64,000 nt of DNA from AG41 sp036522815 (GTDB taxonomy: Bacteria; Gemmatimonadota; Gemmatimonadetes; Gemmatimonadales; GWC2-71-9), in the NCBI GenBank assembly GCA_036522815.1, contig DATDFC010000119.1, positions 1-64,000 on the forward strand. The letters run 5' to 3'. Positions within the stretch are counted from its first letter, which is position 1. Each line of letters begins with the position of its first letter. A program made the translations under genes and the position numbers. The notes beneath the pieces were generated by a model that saw nothing but the letters and a program-made list of their open reading frames with translations, did not search any database and was not told the DNA's origin. Shown here in pieces: positions 8,701-17,464 of this stretch.

Positions 8701-9208
8701 CGCCCCACGCAGCGAGCAGCTCCTCCGGGCCCAGCACTTCCTCTGGTATCCGCCGGCCGGCTGCGAGCAAGGCGCGAACGCGAGGCCGGATCTCTTCAGG
8801 TAACCAACTCACAAGCTGGTCGTCGTCCCAGCGAATTCGGCGGGCGCGTGTCGGCCAACCAGATGCATGGCCGAGATGTGCCGCCGCTTCCAGCATCCGT
8901 TCATGTAGTCCAGGCGCGGGCCGAAGTGTAGGGAGGCCGACCTCCATTAACGTGCGCCCCGCGGCCTGAGCGATCCGCAGGCCCGCTCGATCGAGATCGC
9001 CGACGTACACCACGCTGTTCACATGCCGACCGAGTTCAGCGAGTCCTGGTAACGCCTGCTCTACCCCGGCGCCAGCGCCATAGATGACCAAGCCGTAGGG
9101 AGGATTCGATAGCTGGCGTAGGACGCTCACGGCGACGTTGAACAGCCCCGCGTTCTCGACAACCAGGGCGGCTTCAACGTCTCCGACGCTTGCCCAGGCG
9201 AGCGGCAC
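8690..9208 (-). pseudogene. Truncated Wadjet JetD-like / TOPRIM domain protein
   Basis: The 172-aa reading resembles only the C-terminal TOPRIM-like half of JetD (DUF2220) proteins, the nuclease subunit of Wadjet anti-plasmid systems. Motifs are ALVVENAGLF (Glu), LVIYGAGAGV and VVYVGDLDRAG (the GDxD metal site). Full-length JetD proteins are about 350-400 aa with an N-terminal DUF3322-type region that is absent here. The only available start is a GTG at 9208, with an in-frame stop three codons upstream, so the frame cannot be extended. No jetA, jetB or jetC genes are present. It is either a decayed remnant or a stand-alone TOPRIM partner of the downstream nuclease-like protein, which lies in the same orientation. 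Confidence 0.6.
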
Positions 9209-9320
9209 GTGAGATCAGCGCTCCACCCGGTGGGGGTGGGGGAGTACGTCTTTGGCGGTTCGTCCACTACGGAGCTCCCTGAGACCGCAACGGCCCTAGT
9301 AGCACTGCAATCTACACGCT
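9209..9320. other. Intergenic junction between accessory segment and 9321 gene
   Basis: This 112-bp stretch separates the truncated TOPRIM gene from the truncated secreted-family gene on the other strand. It contains a GGTGGGGGTGGGGG run and no coding potential that joins either neighbour to its missing N-terminus. It is the likely right-hand junction of the inserted or rearranged segment. Confidence 0.4.
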
Positions 9321-9848
9321 ATGCGGACGCGTCGTACGCCCGCCATCACGTATGCACAGCTGCAGCGCACCAGCGAACAGCTCACGGCGGCCCGCGCGGC
9401 GACTAGCAAGTATCAGCATGCGCACCGGGACGAGCCCGACGGGTGCCGTGCGATCGGGCCGTACGTGCCCGACGTGGGCGTACACTATGTGCGCTCGGGA
9501 GCATCCGCCCGATTCTCCATCACCGAGCCGCCCATTCTCCTCTACGAGCGGGACTCCACAGCGCCAGGCGGCCTGCGGCTGGTAGGGGTCAGTTACCTCC
9601 TGGTGGTTCCCACCGACTCGACCGGCCGCCCTCAGTCGCCGCCGTTGCCGAATGCGCTGGCGGGCTGGCACAAACACAACAACGTCTGCGTGCTGCCGGA
9701 CAACAGCGCCACGGTTCAACTCACCGAGCAACAGTGCCGAGGGCAGGGCGGACGCTTCACGGCAGAGACGAGTCTGATGGTGCATGCATGGATCTGGAAG
9801 GACAGTCCGGCGGGCGTGTTCAGCTTTATCAATCCAGCGATCAAGTAG
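9321..9848 (+). CDS. Hypothetical protein of a secreted family, apparently missing its signal peptide
   Basis: The 175-aa protein has conserved-looking blocks that I associate with an uncharacterised exported family: VGVHYVR, PPILLYERD, LRLVGVSYLLV, AGWHKHNNVCVLPDN, EQQCRGQGGRF and HAWIWKDSPAGVFSFINP. The Cys of NNVCVL and QQCRGQ could form a disulfide. Homologues as I remember them begin with a signal peptide, but here the frame starts MRTRRTPAITYAQLQ at the ATG at 9321 and is closed by a stop about 40 bp upstream. The gene therefore looks N-terminally truncated at the junction with the accessory segment. Function is unknown. Confidence 0.6.
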   Translation: MRTRRTPAITYAQLQRTSEQLTAARAATSKYQHAHRDEPDGCRAIGPYVPDVGVHYVRSGASARFSITEPPILLYERDSTAPGGLRLVGVSYLLVVPTDSTGRPQSPPLPNALAGWHKHNNVCVLPDNSATVQLTEQQCRGQGGRFTAETSLMVHAWIWKDSPAGVFSFINPAIK

Positions 9849-9894
9849 CGACGACAGCGCCTGTGGCCACCACTCAGCTCCTCGCGGGGAACCC

Positions 9895-12800
9895 CTAAGG
9901 GGAGCGGGAGCGCGCCCGCTCGCCCCCGCCGCCCGGCCCGAGGGTGAGGCGTCCCTGCAGCGCGATCTGGAACGGGACGATGATGCCGCCGCCGGCGCTC
10001 GCGAGCGAGCCGAACCGACCGTTCACCGCGTAGCGGAATCGTTCGGTGGCGGGGTCGAAACCGCGCACGTACAGCAGCACGGGGTCCGGGACCGTCGCGT
10101 ATCCCCACCCCAGGCGATGCGCCGCGCCGTGCCACCATTCGTCGAGGCCGCCCAGCAGGTTGACTGTTAAGAGCGAGACGGTGAGTGGGCGATCCTCGCC
10201 GAACCAGGCGGGGTGCCAGTTGATCTGCAGATCGAGCGACGGTTGCCACGCGCCGGTGCAGGAGTTGCGCCCTGCCACCCGCCCCAGCTGGCGCTCGAGG
10301 CAGCCCCGCACGCCCGAGGACGCGGTCGCGAGCAGCGTCCGCATGCCGCTCGCCACCGCCGTGTCGCCGGCCGTCGCGGGGTCGAAGAGAAACGCGCGGT
10401 CGTTGCGCGCGCCGTCGCCGTTCACATCGGATCCCACGAGTGGGGTGAACGGCGCACCCGAGAGCAGCCGTCCGATCGCCCCGATCTCGAGCGCGTCGCT
10501 CACCGGGTAGTTCACCGTGGCGAGCAGGGCATGGCGCCGCTCCAGATCGCTCGTCGCCCACTCGGGCACGTTGGGATCGCCGGCGGTGGTAGGCGCCGCG
10601 AAGCCCTGGGAGGTGGAGCAGCACGCGAACGACGACTGATCCATGGAGCGCGTCAGAGTGTAGGAGACGCGTACGGTGGCGCCGCGCTGCGTCGCACCGG
10701 CGACCGCCACGGTGAGCTGTTTCGTCTCGGACTCCAAGTCCGAGCGGATCAGGAACACGTGGCCGAATTCGGGATGCTCGCGCGACGCGGTCAGGCTCGT
10801 GGCTCCCGTGGACGGGACGATCGAGTCGGCCGGGACATACACCGGCCGACCACCTTCATCTGAGAGCGCGAAACGCGTCGTCCCCACCAGGTTCAAGTCG
10901 CGGAAGCCGTACTGGCTCTCCCCGCGGGCGTAGCTCGCGTCCACCGTCAACGAGAAAGCACCGACCCGCTGCATCAGGCCGAGCGACGCGCGCCAGGCGT
11001 GCGGCGCCGTGAACCGGGGATCGTACGTCGTGACGTCGGGCCGGGGCGTCGTCGCCCCGCTCGTGGAATCGGCGCAGCGTGACGGAATGGCGGCGGGGCT
11101 CGCCTCGTAGGCCGACCAGTCGGGCGTCGGCACGGCCGTTCCCACGCACGCGACTTGTGTCTCCGCGCCGATCGTCCCGGGCGCGCCGAGCACCGCGCTG
11201 TACAGGCCGCTGGGTGCGGGGCTCCGGAAGTCGCCCACCCCGCCGCGCACGTACGTCGCGTGCCGGACCTCGCCCTCGCCGCTGCCCAATCCCCAGGTGA
11301 AACCGATGCGCGGTGAGAGGTGTCGCTCGCGCGGCAGCTGATCGACCCGCACGCCGAACAGCGAGTCGACCGTCCGATTCGCGGCGGGCGCGCCGTCGAA
11401 CCCGGCGGTTTCGACGCGGACGCCGTACATGACGTGCAGGCCTGAAGCGGCGTGCCAGGTGTCGCCGGCGTACAGCGCCGCATTCCAGGTCGTCCCGTCC
11501 ACGTCCTGGGGCGCCAGCGTGCGCATGAAGGTCGACGGGCTGTCGGCGCTCAGGGCCGCGAGCGAGGGGAACGTGAACGTACCGAGCTGGTTCGGCGTCT
11601 GGTCGTCGTCGACGTGGGTGCGGTTCAGGAAGCTGCCGAGCTTGATACGGTGCCTCGCGTCGCCCGACAGCCAGGACAGCTCGTCGGTGAGCTCGATGGT
11701 CCGATCGTCCGCGCGCTGCGGCGTGGCGCCGTTGCCGCCGAAGCTCAGCGTGGTGACGTCCTGGCCGCCGTCCGCCAGGGGAGACGCGACCTCGACCCGC
11801 GCCGCCGGAAGCGCGAGCAGCGCGCTCACGTCCTTGCGATCGGTCGCCACGTACCCGCGGGCCTCGTTGACGAAGTGGCCCCCGAGATACGACGTCAGCG
11901 ACGCCATGACACCGCCGCTCCGCTGCGAGCGTCGGGCGCCGGTGGCGGGAAAGGCGAGCGAGCTCACGTGCGTGGGCTCCTGTGAGATCCAGTGCCCATC
12001 GAGGCGCAGCGTCACCGTGTGAACGGGCGAGACCTGCCAGTCGAGCCGCAGCAGGCCGAGCGTGTTGGAGCCGGCCCGGTCGTCGGGGAGGCCCGGTAGA
12101 ATCGCGGGCGTGCCCGTGGCGCCGGCGAGGGCGCGGAAGCGCGAGGCGGAGTCGGGACTCACGCCCAGGCGGTCGAGAGTCGCGGCGTCGGCCGTGGCGA
12201 GCGAGGGCAGGGCCTGGGTGCGCCAGCGGCCCTGCAGGGCGGCGAACACGAACAACCGGTTGGCAACGATCGGCCCGCCGAACCCGCCGCCGACCTGCGT
12301 CTGTGACATCCCCTGACCGAACGGCGTGGACATGGCGTCGCCCCAGGCGACGGTGCGGTCCCGCAGCGTGGTGGTGAACGAGCCCTGGGGCGTGTTGGTA
12401 CCGCTGCGGGTGGTGGACGCGACGAGGCCACCCGAGAACTGGCCGCGGGCGACGTCGTAGCTGTTCGTGACCACGCGGATGGCGCGGACCGCGTCCTGGG
12501 GCACTTCGCCCGAGCCGAGCGACATGCCGTCGAGCGTGACGTTGTTGGCAGTGGGCCGTTGCCCCGCGACGGAGAAGCTGGCGGAGCTGGTGTCGCCACC
12601 CGGGATGGCGAGCACGCCCGGGGCGAGCGTGGCCACGGTGTTCAGGTCCGATGCGTCGGTCGGGAGCCGGGCGACCTCTTCTCCGCCCAAGGCCTGGCCC
12701 GTGGCGCCCCGCCCCACTTGATCGGAGCGCCCGCCCCGCCGCGCCGTGACGCTCACGGCCTCCATGGTGATGGCGGCGAGCCCCATCCGCACGTTCGCGA

Positions 12801-13131
12801 CGATGCGATCTTCGTCTCCCCGGCGGGTCACGCTCAGGTGCGCCGGCGCCATTCCGATGTAGCGCACGACCAGATCGTACTGGCCGCCGCCGTCCGGAAA
12901 CAGCAGGGTGAACCGCCCGCGCGCGTCGGTCGTGACCTGTCGCGCCCCTCCCGTTTCGCGCGACGTCACCTCGATCGTGGCGCCGGCGAGCGGCTGACTG
13001 TCCGGGCCCGTGACCGTGCCGACGATGATATCGGTCGCGGCGCCGACCTGGCCGGAAGCGGTGCGCGGCACCGCAACGACGAGGCAGGCGAGCGCGGCCA
13101 GGGGTGCGAGGCGCCAGAGTCGCGGTGTCAT
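9895..13131 (-). CDS. TonB-dependent receptor with N-terminal carboxypeptidase-regulatory-like domain (Oar-like)
   Basis: The 1078-aa outer-membrane protein has a Sec signal peptide (to about residue 27, ending ASGQ). A carboxypeptidase-regulatory-like beta-sandwich follows (IVGTVTGPDSQPLAGATIEV...GRFTLLF), then a TonB plug (ANNVTLDGMSLG, VVTNSYDVARGQFSGGLVASTTRSGTN) and a long beta-barrel ending in an aromatic/hydrophobic strand. This matches the Oar/CarboxypepD_reg TonB receptors that import or bind large substrates using the proton-motive force through TonB. It begins 1 bp after the stop of the lipoprotein gene 13133-14092, so the two form an operon. Its 3' end faces the 9321 gene with a 46-bp gap. 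The substrate is unknown. Confidence 0.88.
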   Translation of the reverse strand: MTPRLWRLAPLAALACLVVAVPRTASGQVGAATDIIVGTVTGPDSQPLAGATIEVTSRETGGARQVTTDARGRFTLLFPDGGGQYDLVVRYIGMAPAHLSVTRRGDEDRIVANVRMGLAAITMEAVSVTARRGGRSDQVGRGATGQALGGEEVARLPTDASDLNTVATLAPGVLAIPGGDTSSASFSVAGQRPTANNVTLDGMSLGSGEVPQDAVRAIRVVTNSYDVARGQFSGGLVASTTRSGTNTPQGSFTTTLRDRTVAWGDAMSTPFGQGMSQTQVGGGFGGPIVANRLFVFAALQGRWRTQALPSLATADAATLDRLGVSPDSASRFRALAGATGTPAILPGLPDDRAGSNTLGLLRLDWQVSPVHTVTLRLDGHWISQEPTHVSSLAFPATGARRSQRSGGVMASLTSYLGGHFVNEARGYVATDRKDVSALLALPAARVEVASPLADGGQDVTTLSFGGNGATPQRADDRTIELTDELSWLSGDARHRIKLGSFLNRTHVDDDQTPNQLGTFTFPSLAALSADSPSTFMRTLAPQDVDGTTWNAALYAGDTWHAASGLHVMYGVRVETAGFDGAPAANRTVDSLFGVRVDQLPRERHLSPRIGFTWGLGSGEGEVRHATYVRGGVGDFRSPAPSGLYSAVLGAPGTIGAETQVACVGTAVPTPDWSAYEASPAAIPSRCADSTSGATTPRPDVTTYDPRFTAPHAWRASLGLMQRVGAFSLTVDASYARGESQYGFRDLNLVGTTRFALSDEGGRPVYVPADSIVPSTGATSLTASREHPEFGHVFLIRSDLESETKQLTVAVAGATQRGATVRVSYTLTRSMDQSSFACCSTSQGFAAPTTAGDPNVPEWATSDLERRHALLATVNYPVSDALEIGAIGRLLSGAPFTPLVGSDVNGDGARNDRAFLFDPATAGDTAVASGMRTLLATASSGVRGCLERQLGRVAGRNSCTGAWQPSLDLQINWHPAWFGEDRPLTVSLLTVNLLGGLDEWWHGAAHRLGWGYATVPDPVLLYVRGFDPATERFRYAVNGRFGSLASAGGGIIVPFQIALQGRLTLGPGGGGERARSRSP

Positions 13132-13132
13132 G

Positions 13133-14092
13133 CTATGGCCCCGCCGCGCAGCTGATCGTGAAGCTCGCCTGAGCCGTGGCCCCGGCCGGAACGGTGACGG
13201 TCTGCGGGTTGGGACTCGCGACCGTGCAATTCCCGGGCACGCCGCTGAGCGTGACCGTGTGGTCCCCGGTGGGAATCTCCGTGGCGGTGACGCGGTCGTT
13301 CGCGCCGATGGTGCCCGATTGACCGGTGTCCAGTGTCACGGTGTAGCCGGCCGGGAGGTTCGACCCGGTGGTGGTCGTGGTGACGGTGAGGCTCCCGGTG
13401 GCGGGAGGCGGGGCGGCGCAGCTGATCGCAAAGCTCGCCTGCGCGGTCTCCCCCCCGGACACACTCACCGTCTCCGGATTCGCCCCGCCGAGCGTGCAGC
13501 TCGACGTGACGCCCTTGAGCATCACGACGTGGCGGCCCGTGGCAACGCCGACGAAGGTCACGACCGCGTTGATCCCGATGGGCTGGAAGATGCTGTCGTC
13601 CACGGCGACGGTATAACCGCTCGGGACATCGCTGCCCGCGGTGGTCGTCGTGACGGTGATGTTTCCCGTCAGCGGGGCGAGGATCGCGAACGCCCGACTC
13701 CGCACCGGCGCGAGCGCCGTCCCAGGCGCGGACGCGACGAGCGTATAGCCGGTCCCGGGCCGGTCGACCCGCAGGTGGCGGAACGTGGCGATGCCGTTCG
13801 TCGCCGCGACGGCCGTGGAGTCGCCGAGCGAGCCGCCGCCGGAGGTCGAGTCGAGCGCGAGCGAGACGACGCCGCCGAAGCCGGCGACGACGTTGCCCTG
13901 ATCGTCGCGCACGGCGACGCGCACGGGCGGGAGGGTGTTGCGGGCGCGGCCGCTCTGCGGCTGATCCACGAACCGGAGGTCGGCGGGCGGGCCGGCGACG
14001 GGCGAAGCGCCACCGCCCGACCCCCTGAAGAACGTGTCGAGGCGGCAGCTCGCAACCAGGACCAGCAGCAGCAACACGGTGAGGCGCGTCAT
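13133..14092 (-). CDS. Repeat-containing surface lipoprotein with Ig-like domain
   Basis: The 319-aa protein has a lipobox-type signal (LVLVASC, Cys16). An invasin/Big-like beta-sandwich follows (about residues 38-138: VRVAVRDDQGNVVAGFGG, GIATFRHLRVD). Two consecutive copies of an 85-residue beta-rich module occupy residues 142-226 and 232-316, each starting TGxxTVTTTT and ending AQASFxISCAA. Each module has two Cys that probably form a disulfide in the periplasm or outside the cell. It is the first gene of an operon with the TonB receptor and may act as its substrate-binding or adhesion partner; that role is inference. Confidence 0.78.
   Translation of the reverse strand: MTRLTVLLLLVLVASCRLDTFFRGSGGGASPVAGPPADLRFVDQPQSGRARNTLPPVRVAVRDDQGNVVAGFGGVVSLALDSTSGGGSLGDSTAVAATNGIATFRHLRVDRPGTGYTLVASAPGTALAPVRSRAFAILAPLTGNITVTTTTAGSDVPSGYTVAVDDSIFQPIGINAVVTFVGVATGRHVVMLKGVTSSCTLGGANPETVSVSGGETAQASFAISCAAPPPATGSLTVTTTTTGSNLPAGYTVTLDTGQSGTIGANDRVTATEIPTGDHTVTLSGVPGNCTVASPNPQTVTVPAGATAQASFTISCAAGP
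13145..13399 (-). repeat. Second copy of 85-residue coding repeat
   Basis: Residues 232-316 of the lipoprotein repeat residues 142-226 with a 90-residue period. The most conserved parts are the TVTTTT start, the P-x-GYTV turn, the GDHTVTLSGV strand and the AQASFTISC end. The copies have diverged at the DNA level, so this is an old tandem duplication. Confidence 0.8.
13415..13669 (-). repeat. First copy of 85-residue coding repeat
   Basis: This is the upstream partner (residues 142-226) of the module at 13145-13399, separated from it by a short Pro-rich linker (APPPA). Confidence 0.8.
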
Positions 14093-14256
14093 CTACGCAC
14101 CGGGGAGACTGCAATCGCCGCACCGGGACTCGACACCGCAAAGCACCGTCAATGCATGCGGCTGCGCGGCAACACCTGTGTCACGCACTCATCGCACGTG
14201 CGCGGCTGTCGCCATGCCGCCGCATTCGATCGCGGTCAGGTGAACCCGGTTGGCCC

Positions 14257-15036
14257 CTAGGGAGACGAAAACGTCGCGGTTCTTCCGTTGATCACATAGC
14301 CGCTCGGGTCGTAGTCCGAGAGGTAGCACCACCCGAGCGTCGGCATTACGTATCGCCACGCGGCCGTGGTCGGCCGCATCGCCTTGAGATTGCCGATCCA
14401 GTCGGACGGATTGATCGGTAGCAGAAAGATCAGCGTGTCGGGCACGGCGGCGATGCCGACCGACTCCTGTGACCAGGACGTCACGAAGGTCGTACCCGTG
14501 TGGCCATAGATCGTGACAGAGTCGGGGGTGTACCACAACCTCCAGATCGTCGCGAGACTGGGCGCGATCGCCGGCGCCACATGGACGATCGAGTCGATGA
14601 TCTCCGCGACGGTAAAGCTGTCGACGTGGTAGCTCGTGTCTTTGGGCTGGCACCCGAAGGCGACCGTCCACGGACCGTGCGCTTTCAGGTTCGTCACGGC
14701 CGAGAGCTGCATCGCGCTGTGCGCGCTGGACTGCCCCAGGGACGCGGTCACGGTCACCGTCCCCGTGTCCTCGCTGGTCGGTGCGATGAGCGTATCATGG
14801 TGCACGGTCCAACCCGGCGACGCGCTCAAGCTGATGGTCGCGTTGGATATGGCGGTACCCGTGGAGTCGATGACGAGAGAGACGAGCTGGTCGCTGGGAA
14901 TCACCTGCCCCGTGAATACCGTCCCCGCGTCCATCACCAGCAGGATGTGGTCCACCCCCGGCAGCTGCGGTCCGGATGAGGTGCCGCCGCCACAGGCGGC
15001 CAGGCAAACAGTCCCGAGGACGATGATCTGGCGCAT
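14257..15036 (-). CDS. Hypothetical lipoprotein with Ig-like segment
   Basis: The 259-aa protein begins MRQIIVLGTVCLAACGGG, a clear lipoprotein signal with the lipidated Cys at residue 15. A Ser/Thr/Val-rich beta region follows (VIPSDQLVSLVIDSTGTAISNATISLSA, DTGTVTVTASLG) that resembles bacterial Ig-like domains. The C-terminal half (VAFGCQPKDTSYHVDSF onward) is unlike anything I recognise. It belongs with the exported-protein cluster here but is separated from the 13133-14092 gene by 164 bp with no recognisable terminator. It is probably anchored in the outer membrane. Function is unknown. Confidence 0.68.
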   Translation of the reverse strand: MRQIIVLGTVCLAACGGGTSSGPQLPGVDHILLVMDAGTVFTGQVIPSDQLVSLVIDSTGTAISNATISLSASPGWTVHHDTLIAPTSEDTGTVTVTASLGQSSAHSAMQLSAVTNLKAHGPWTVAFGCQPKDTSYHVDSFTVAEIIDSIVHVAPAIAPSLATIWRLWYTPDSVTIYGHTGTTFVTSWSQESVGIAAVPDTLIFLLPINPSDWIGNLKAMRPTTAAWRYVMPTLGWCYLSDYDPSGYVINGRTATFSSP

Positions 15037-15079
15037 TCGCGGCTCTCCCGTGCGAGGCTATCGAGTCTATAATAACGCC

Positions 15080-15451
15080 ATGTTCCGAATCCTCATCATC
15101 GACGACGACGTCACGCTGCGCCAGGCGCTCACCAAGCACCTGAAGCACGCCGGCCACGAGGTGCGCCAGGCCGCCGACGGCAACGCCGGCGTCCGGGCGT
15201 TCGAGCGGCGCGCCGCCGACTTGGTGATCGTCGACATCTTCATGCCGGGGCAGGGCGGGTTACAAACCATCGGCCGGCTGCGGCGCCAATGGCCGGGCGT
15301 GAAAATTCTCGCCATGTCGGGCACCAAGAGCGCCGGAGCGATCGACGTCGCCGGACACGCCACCTCGCTCGGCGCCGACCGCTTCATCACGAAGCCGTTC
15401 GAAGCCGCCGAGCTGCTGGAGGTGATCAGGACGCTGCTCGTCGCGCCGTGA
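15080..15451 (+). CDS. Single-domain response regulator (CheY-like receiver)
   Basis: The 123-aa protein is a receiver domain only. The acidic pocket is IIDDD near the start, the phospho-acceptor Asp lies in VIVDIFMP, the conserved Ser/Thr is in AMSGTKS and the Lys is in ITKPFEAAELL. There is no output domain, so it must act by protein-protein contact or as a phosphate sink. The ATG at 15080 (MFRILIIDDD) was chosen because it gives the canonical beta-1 strand. It lies 88 bp before the LytS-type kinase gene in the same direction and may be cotranscribed with it. Confidence 0.88.
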   Translation: MFRILIIDDDVTLRQALTKHLKHAGHEVRQAADGNAGVRAFERRAADLVIVDIFMPGQGGLQTIGRLRRQWPGVKILAMSGTKSAGAIDVAGHATSLGADRFITKPFEAAELLEVIRTLLVAP

Positions 15452-15539
15452 CGGGGTTTCGTCGTGCTGGGACGGCGTTTCGTCGCCGCGTGATCCAGCC
15501 CCTTGGCCCGGCGCCCCGGGTCCCCCGTATACTCCACCG

Positions 15540-16670
15540 ATGGCAGCGCGCGCCAACCTCACCGCCGCGCCGTACCCGCGCTGGTGGTTCGTCCTGGCGA
15601 TCTGGACCGCCTGGGGACTGCTCCTCGCCACGCAGGTGACGTGGTACACGAGCCTCGGCACCAAGCCCACGCCGTTCCTGACCGCGCTGCGGCTCAATAT
15701 GCCCGGCGCGCTGGTGTGGGGCGTGTTCACTCCCGCGGCCATCTGGCTGGCGCGCCGCTTCCCGCCGTTCGAGGGTCCGCATTGGCCGCGCGGCGTCGCC
15801 GTGCAGCTGGTCGCCAGCGCCGTCGCCGTGTTCCTGGAAGTGCTGGTGGTGACGGTGAACGGGCACTGGGTGCGCGGTCCGATGCCGGACGACGCGCCGA
15901 TCCTCGGGTCCGCGCTGCGGTGGTCCATCTGGTGGTACCCGTCCGATTGCTGGCTGTACTGGGCGATCGTCGCCAGCGACTACGGCGTCACGCACTATCG
16001 CCGGCTGCGCGAGCGGGAGCTGCGCGCCTCGCAGCTGGAAGCGCAGCTCGCCGAGGCGCGACTCCAGGCCCTGAAGACGCAGCTGCAGCCCCACTTCCTC
16101 TTTAATGCGCTGCATACGATCGGTCAGCTGGTGCGCACCGGTCAGGACGCGCTCGCCGTCCAGGTGGTGGCGGGCCTGGGCGACCTGCTGCGGCGCGTGC
16201 TCGACGGCGCCGGCACCCAGGAAGTGGCACTCAAGCAGGAGCTCGAGTTCCTGCGCAGCTACCTCGACGTGGAGCAGGTGCGGTTCCGCGACCGCCTCAA
16301 GGCAGTGGTGGACGCGGACCCCGACACGCTCGATGCCCGGGTCCCGTATCTCATTCTCCAGCCGCTGGTCGAGAACGCGATCCACCACGGCATCGCGCCT
16401 CGCGCCACCACCGGCCGGCTGCTGATCTCCGCCCGGCGCATTGCCGGCAGCCTCCACCTCACGGTCCGCGACGACGGCTCCGGGCTGGCCTCGGGTGGGA
16501 TGAGCCGCGACGGCCGCGGCGTCGGCCTCGCGAACACGAGCGAGCGGCTGCGGCAGCTGTACGGCGACGCGGCGTCGTTCGAGGTGGTGAGCGCGGAGGA
16601 CGGCGGGACGGTGGCGCGCGTCGTCGTGCCGTTCCGGCTCGCGGCCGCGGAGTGGGAGGGGAAGGCCTGA
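15540..16670 (+). CDS. LytS/YpdA-family sensor histidine kinase
   Basis: The 376-aa membrane kinase has four predicted membrane segments in residues 15-150 (for example WWFVLAIWTAWGLLLATQV and VAVQLVASAVAVFLEVLVVTV). A short coiled region precedes the His_kinase domain with the phospho-His motif LQPHFLFNALHTI. An ATP-binding domain follows with the N-box LVENAIHHGI and G-boxes DDGSGL and GVGLANTSERL. This is the architecture of kinases that work with LytTR regulators. Its stop is 5 bp before the LytTR gene at 16676, so the two are a cotranscribed pair. The signal is unknown. Confidence 0.9.
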   Translation: MAARANLTAAPYPRWWFVLAIWTAWGLLLATQVTWYTSLGTKPTPFLTALRLNMPGALVWGVFTPAAIWLARRFPPFEGPHWPRGVAVQLVASAVAVFLEVLVVTVNGHWVRGPMPDDAPILGSALRWSIWWYPSDCWLYWAIVASDYGVTHYRRLRERELRASQLEAQLAEARLQALKTQLQPHFLFNALHTIGQLVRTGQDALAVQVVAGLGDLLRRVLDGAGTQEVALKQELEFLRSYLDVEQVRFRDRLKAVVDADPDTLDARVPYLILQPLVENAIHHGIAPRATTGRLLISARRIAGSLHLTVRDDGSGLASGGMSRDGRGVGLANTSERLRQLYGDAASFEVVSAEDGGTVARVVVPFRLAAAEWEGKA

Positions 16671-16675
16671 CGGCG

Positions 16676-17464
16676 ATGCAGCCGATCCGGACGTTGATCG
16701 TCGACGACGAGCCCGCGGCGCGCGAGGGGATGCGGCATCTGCTCGCCGCCGATCCCGAGATCGTGATCGCGGGTGAGTGCGCCGACGGGCGGACGGCCGC
16801 GGCGGCGATCCGCGCCGGCGCCCCCGACCTGGTGTTCCTGGACGTCCAGATGCCCGTGCTCGACGGGTTCGGCGTGCTGCGCGAAGTGGACCTGGAGCAG
16901 GCCCCCGCGCTCGTGTTCGTCACGGCCTACGACCAGTACGCGCTGCGCGCCTTCGAGGTGCACGCGATCGACTATCTGCTCAAGCCCTTCACGGACGAGC
17001 GGTTCCGCGAGTCGCTCGAGCGCGCCAAGCGGCAGGTGCGCCAGGGCCGTCTGGGAGAGCTGTCGGGCAAGCTCGCCGCGCTGCTCGAGCATTACGGCCC
17101 CGATGCGCCGGCGCGGCGCGGTCCGCGCTACCTCGATCGGCTCCTGGTCAAGGCCAGCGGGACCGTCACGCTGTTGCGCGCGGCGGAGATCGACTGGATC
17201 GACGCGGAGGGGGACTACGTGCGCCTGCACGTGGGCAAGAGCTGGCATCTGCTGCGCGAGACCATGAAGAACCTCGAGAGCCAGCTCGACCCGGCGCGGT
17301 TCGTGCGGATCCACCGCTCGACCATCGTGAACCTCGAGAAGGTCAAGGAGCTGCAGCCGTTCTTTCGCGGCGAGTACGTCGTGGTGCTGCACGGCGGCAC
17401 GACGCTCAAGCTGTCGCGCGGCTATCGCGAGAATCTCGAGCGACGGCTCGGCCGCACCATTTAG
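16676..17464 (+). CDS. LytTR-family response regulator
   Basis: The 262-aa protein has an N-terminal receiver (IVDDEPAAREGM; phospho-Asp in LVFLDVQMP; Thr in FVTAYDQY; Lys in LLKPF). Its C-terminal LytTR DNA-binding domain (about residues 155-258) has the hallmarks IDWIDAEGDYVRLH, FVRIHRSTIVNL and LSRGYRENL. The ATG at 16676 was chosen because it lies 5 bp after the kinase stop and begins directly at the receiver; the frame is open slightly further upstream. It probably activates nearby genes, and the SusC/SusD operon starts 324 bp downstream in the same direction. Its direct repeats were not located. Confidence 0.9.
   Translation: MQPIRTLIVDDEPAAREGMRHLLAADPEIVIAGECADGRTAAAAIRAGAPDLVFLDVQMPVLDGFGVLREVDLEQAPALVFVTAYDQYALRAFEVHAIDYLLKPFTDERFRESLERAKRQVRQGRLGELSGKLAALLEHYGPDAPARRGPRYLDRLLVKASGTVTLLRAAEIDWIDAEGDYVRLHVGKSWHLLRETMKNLESQLDPARFVRIHRSTIVNLEKVKELQPFFRGEYVVVLHGGTTLKLSRGYRENLERRLGRTI

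Noticed and set aside
8690..9208. Complete Wadjet system
   Set aside because: JetA, JetB and JetC are absent and only the C-terminal part of JetD is present.
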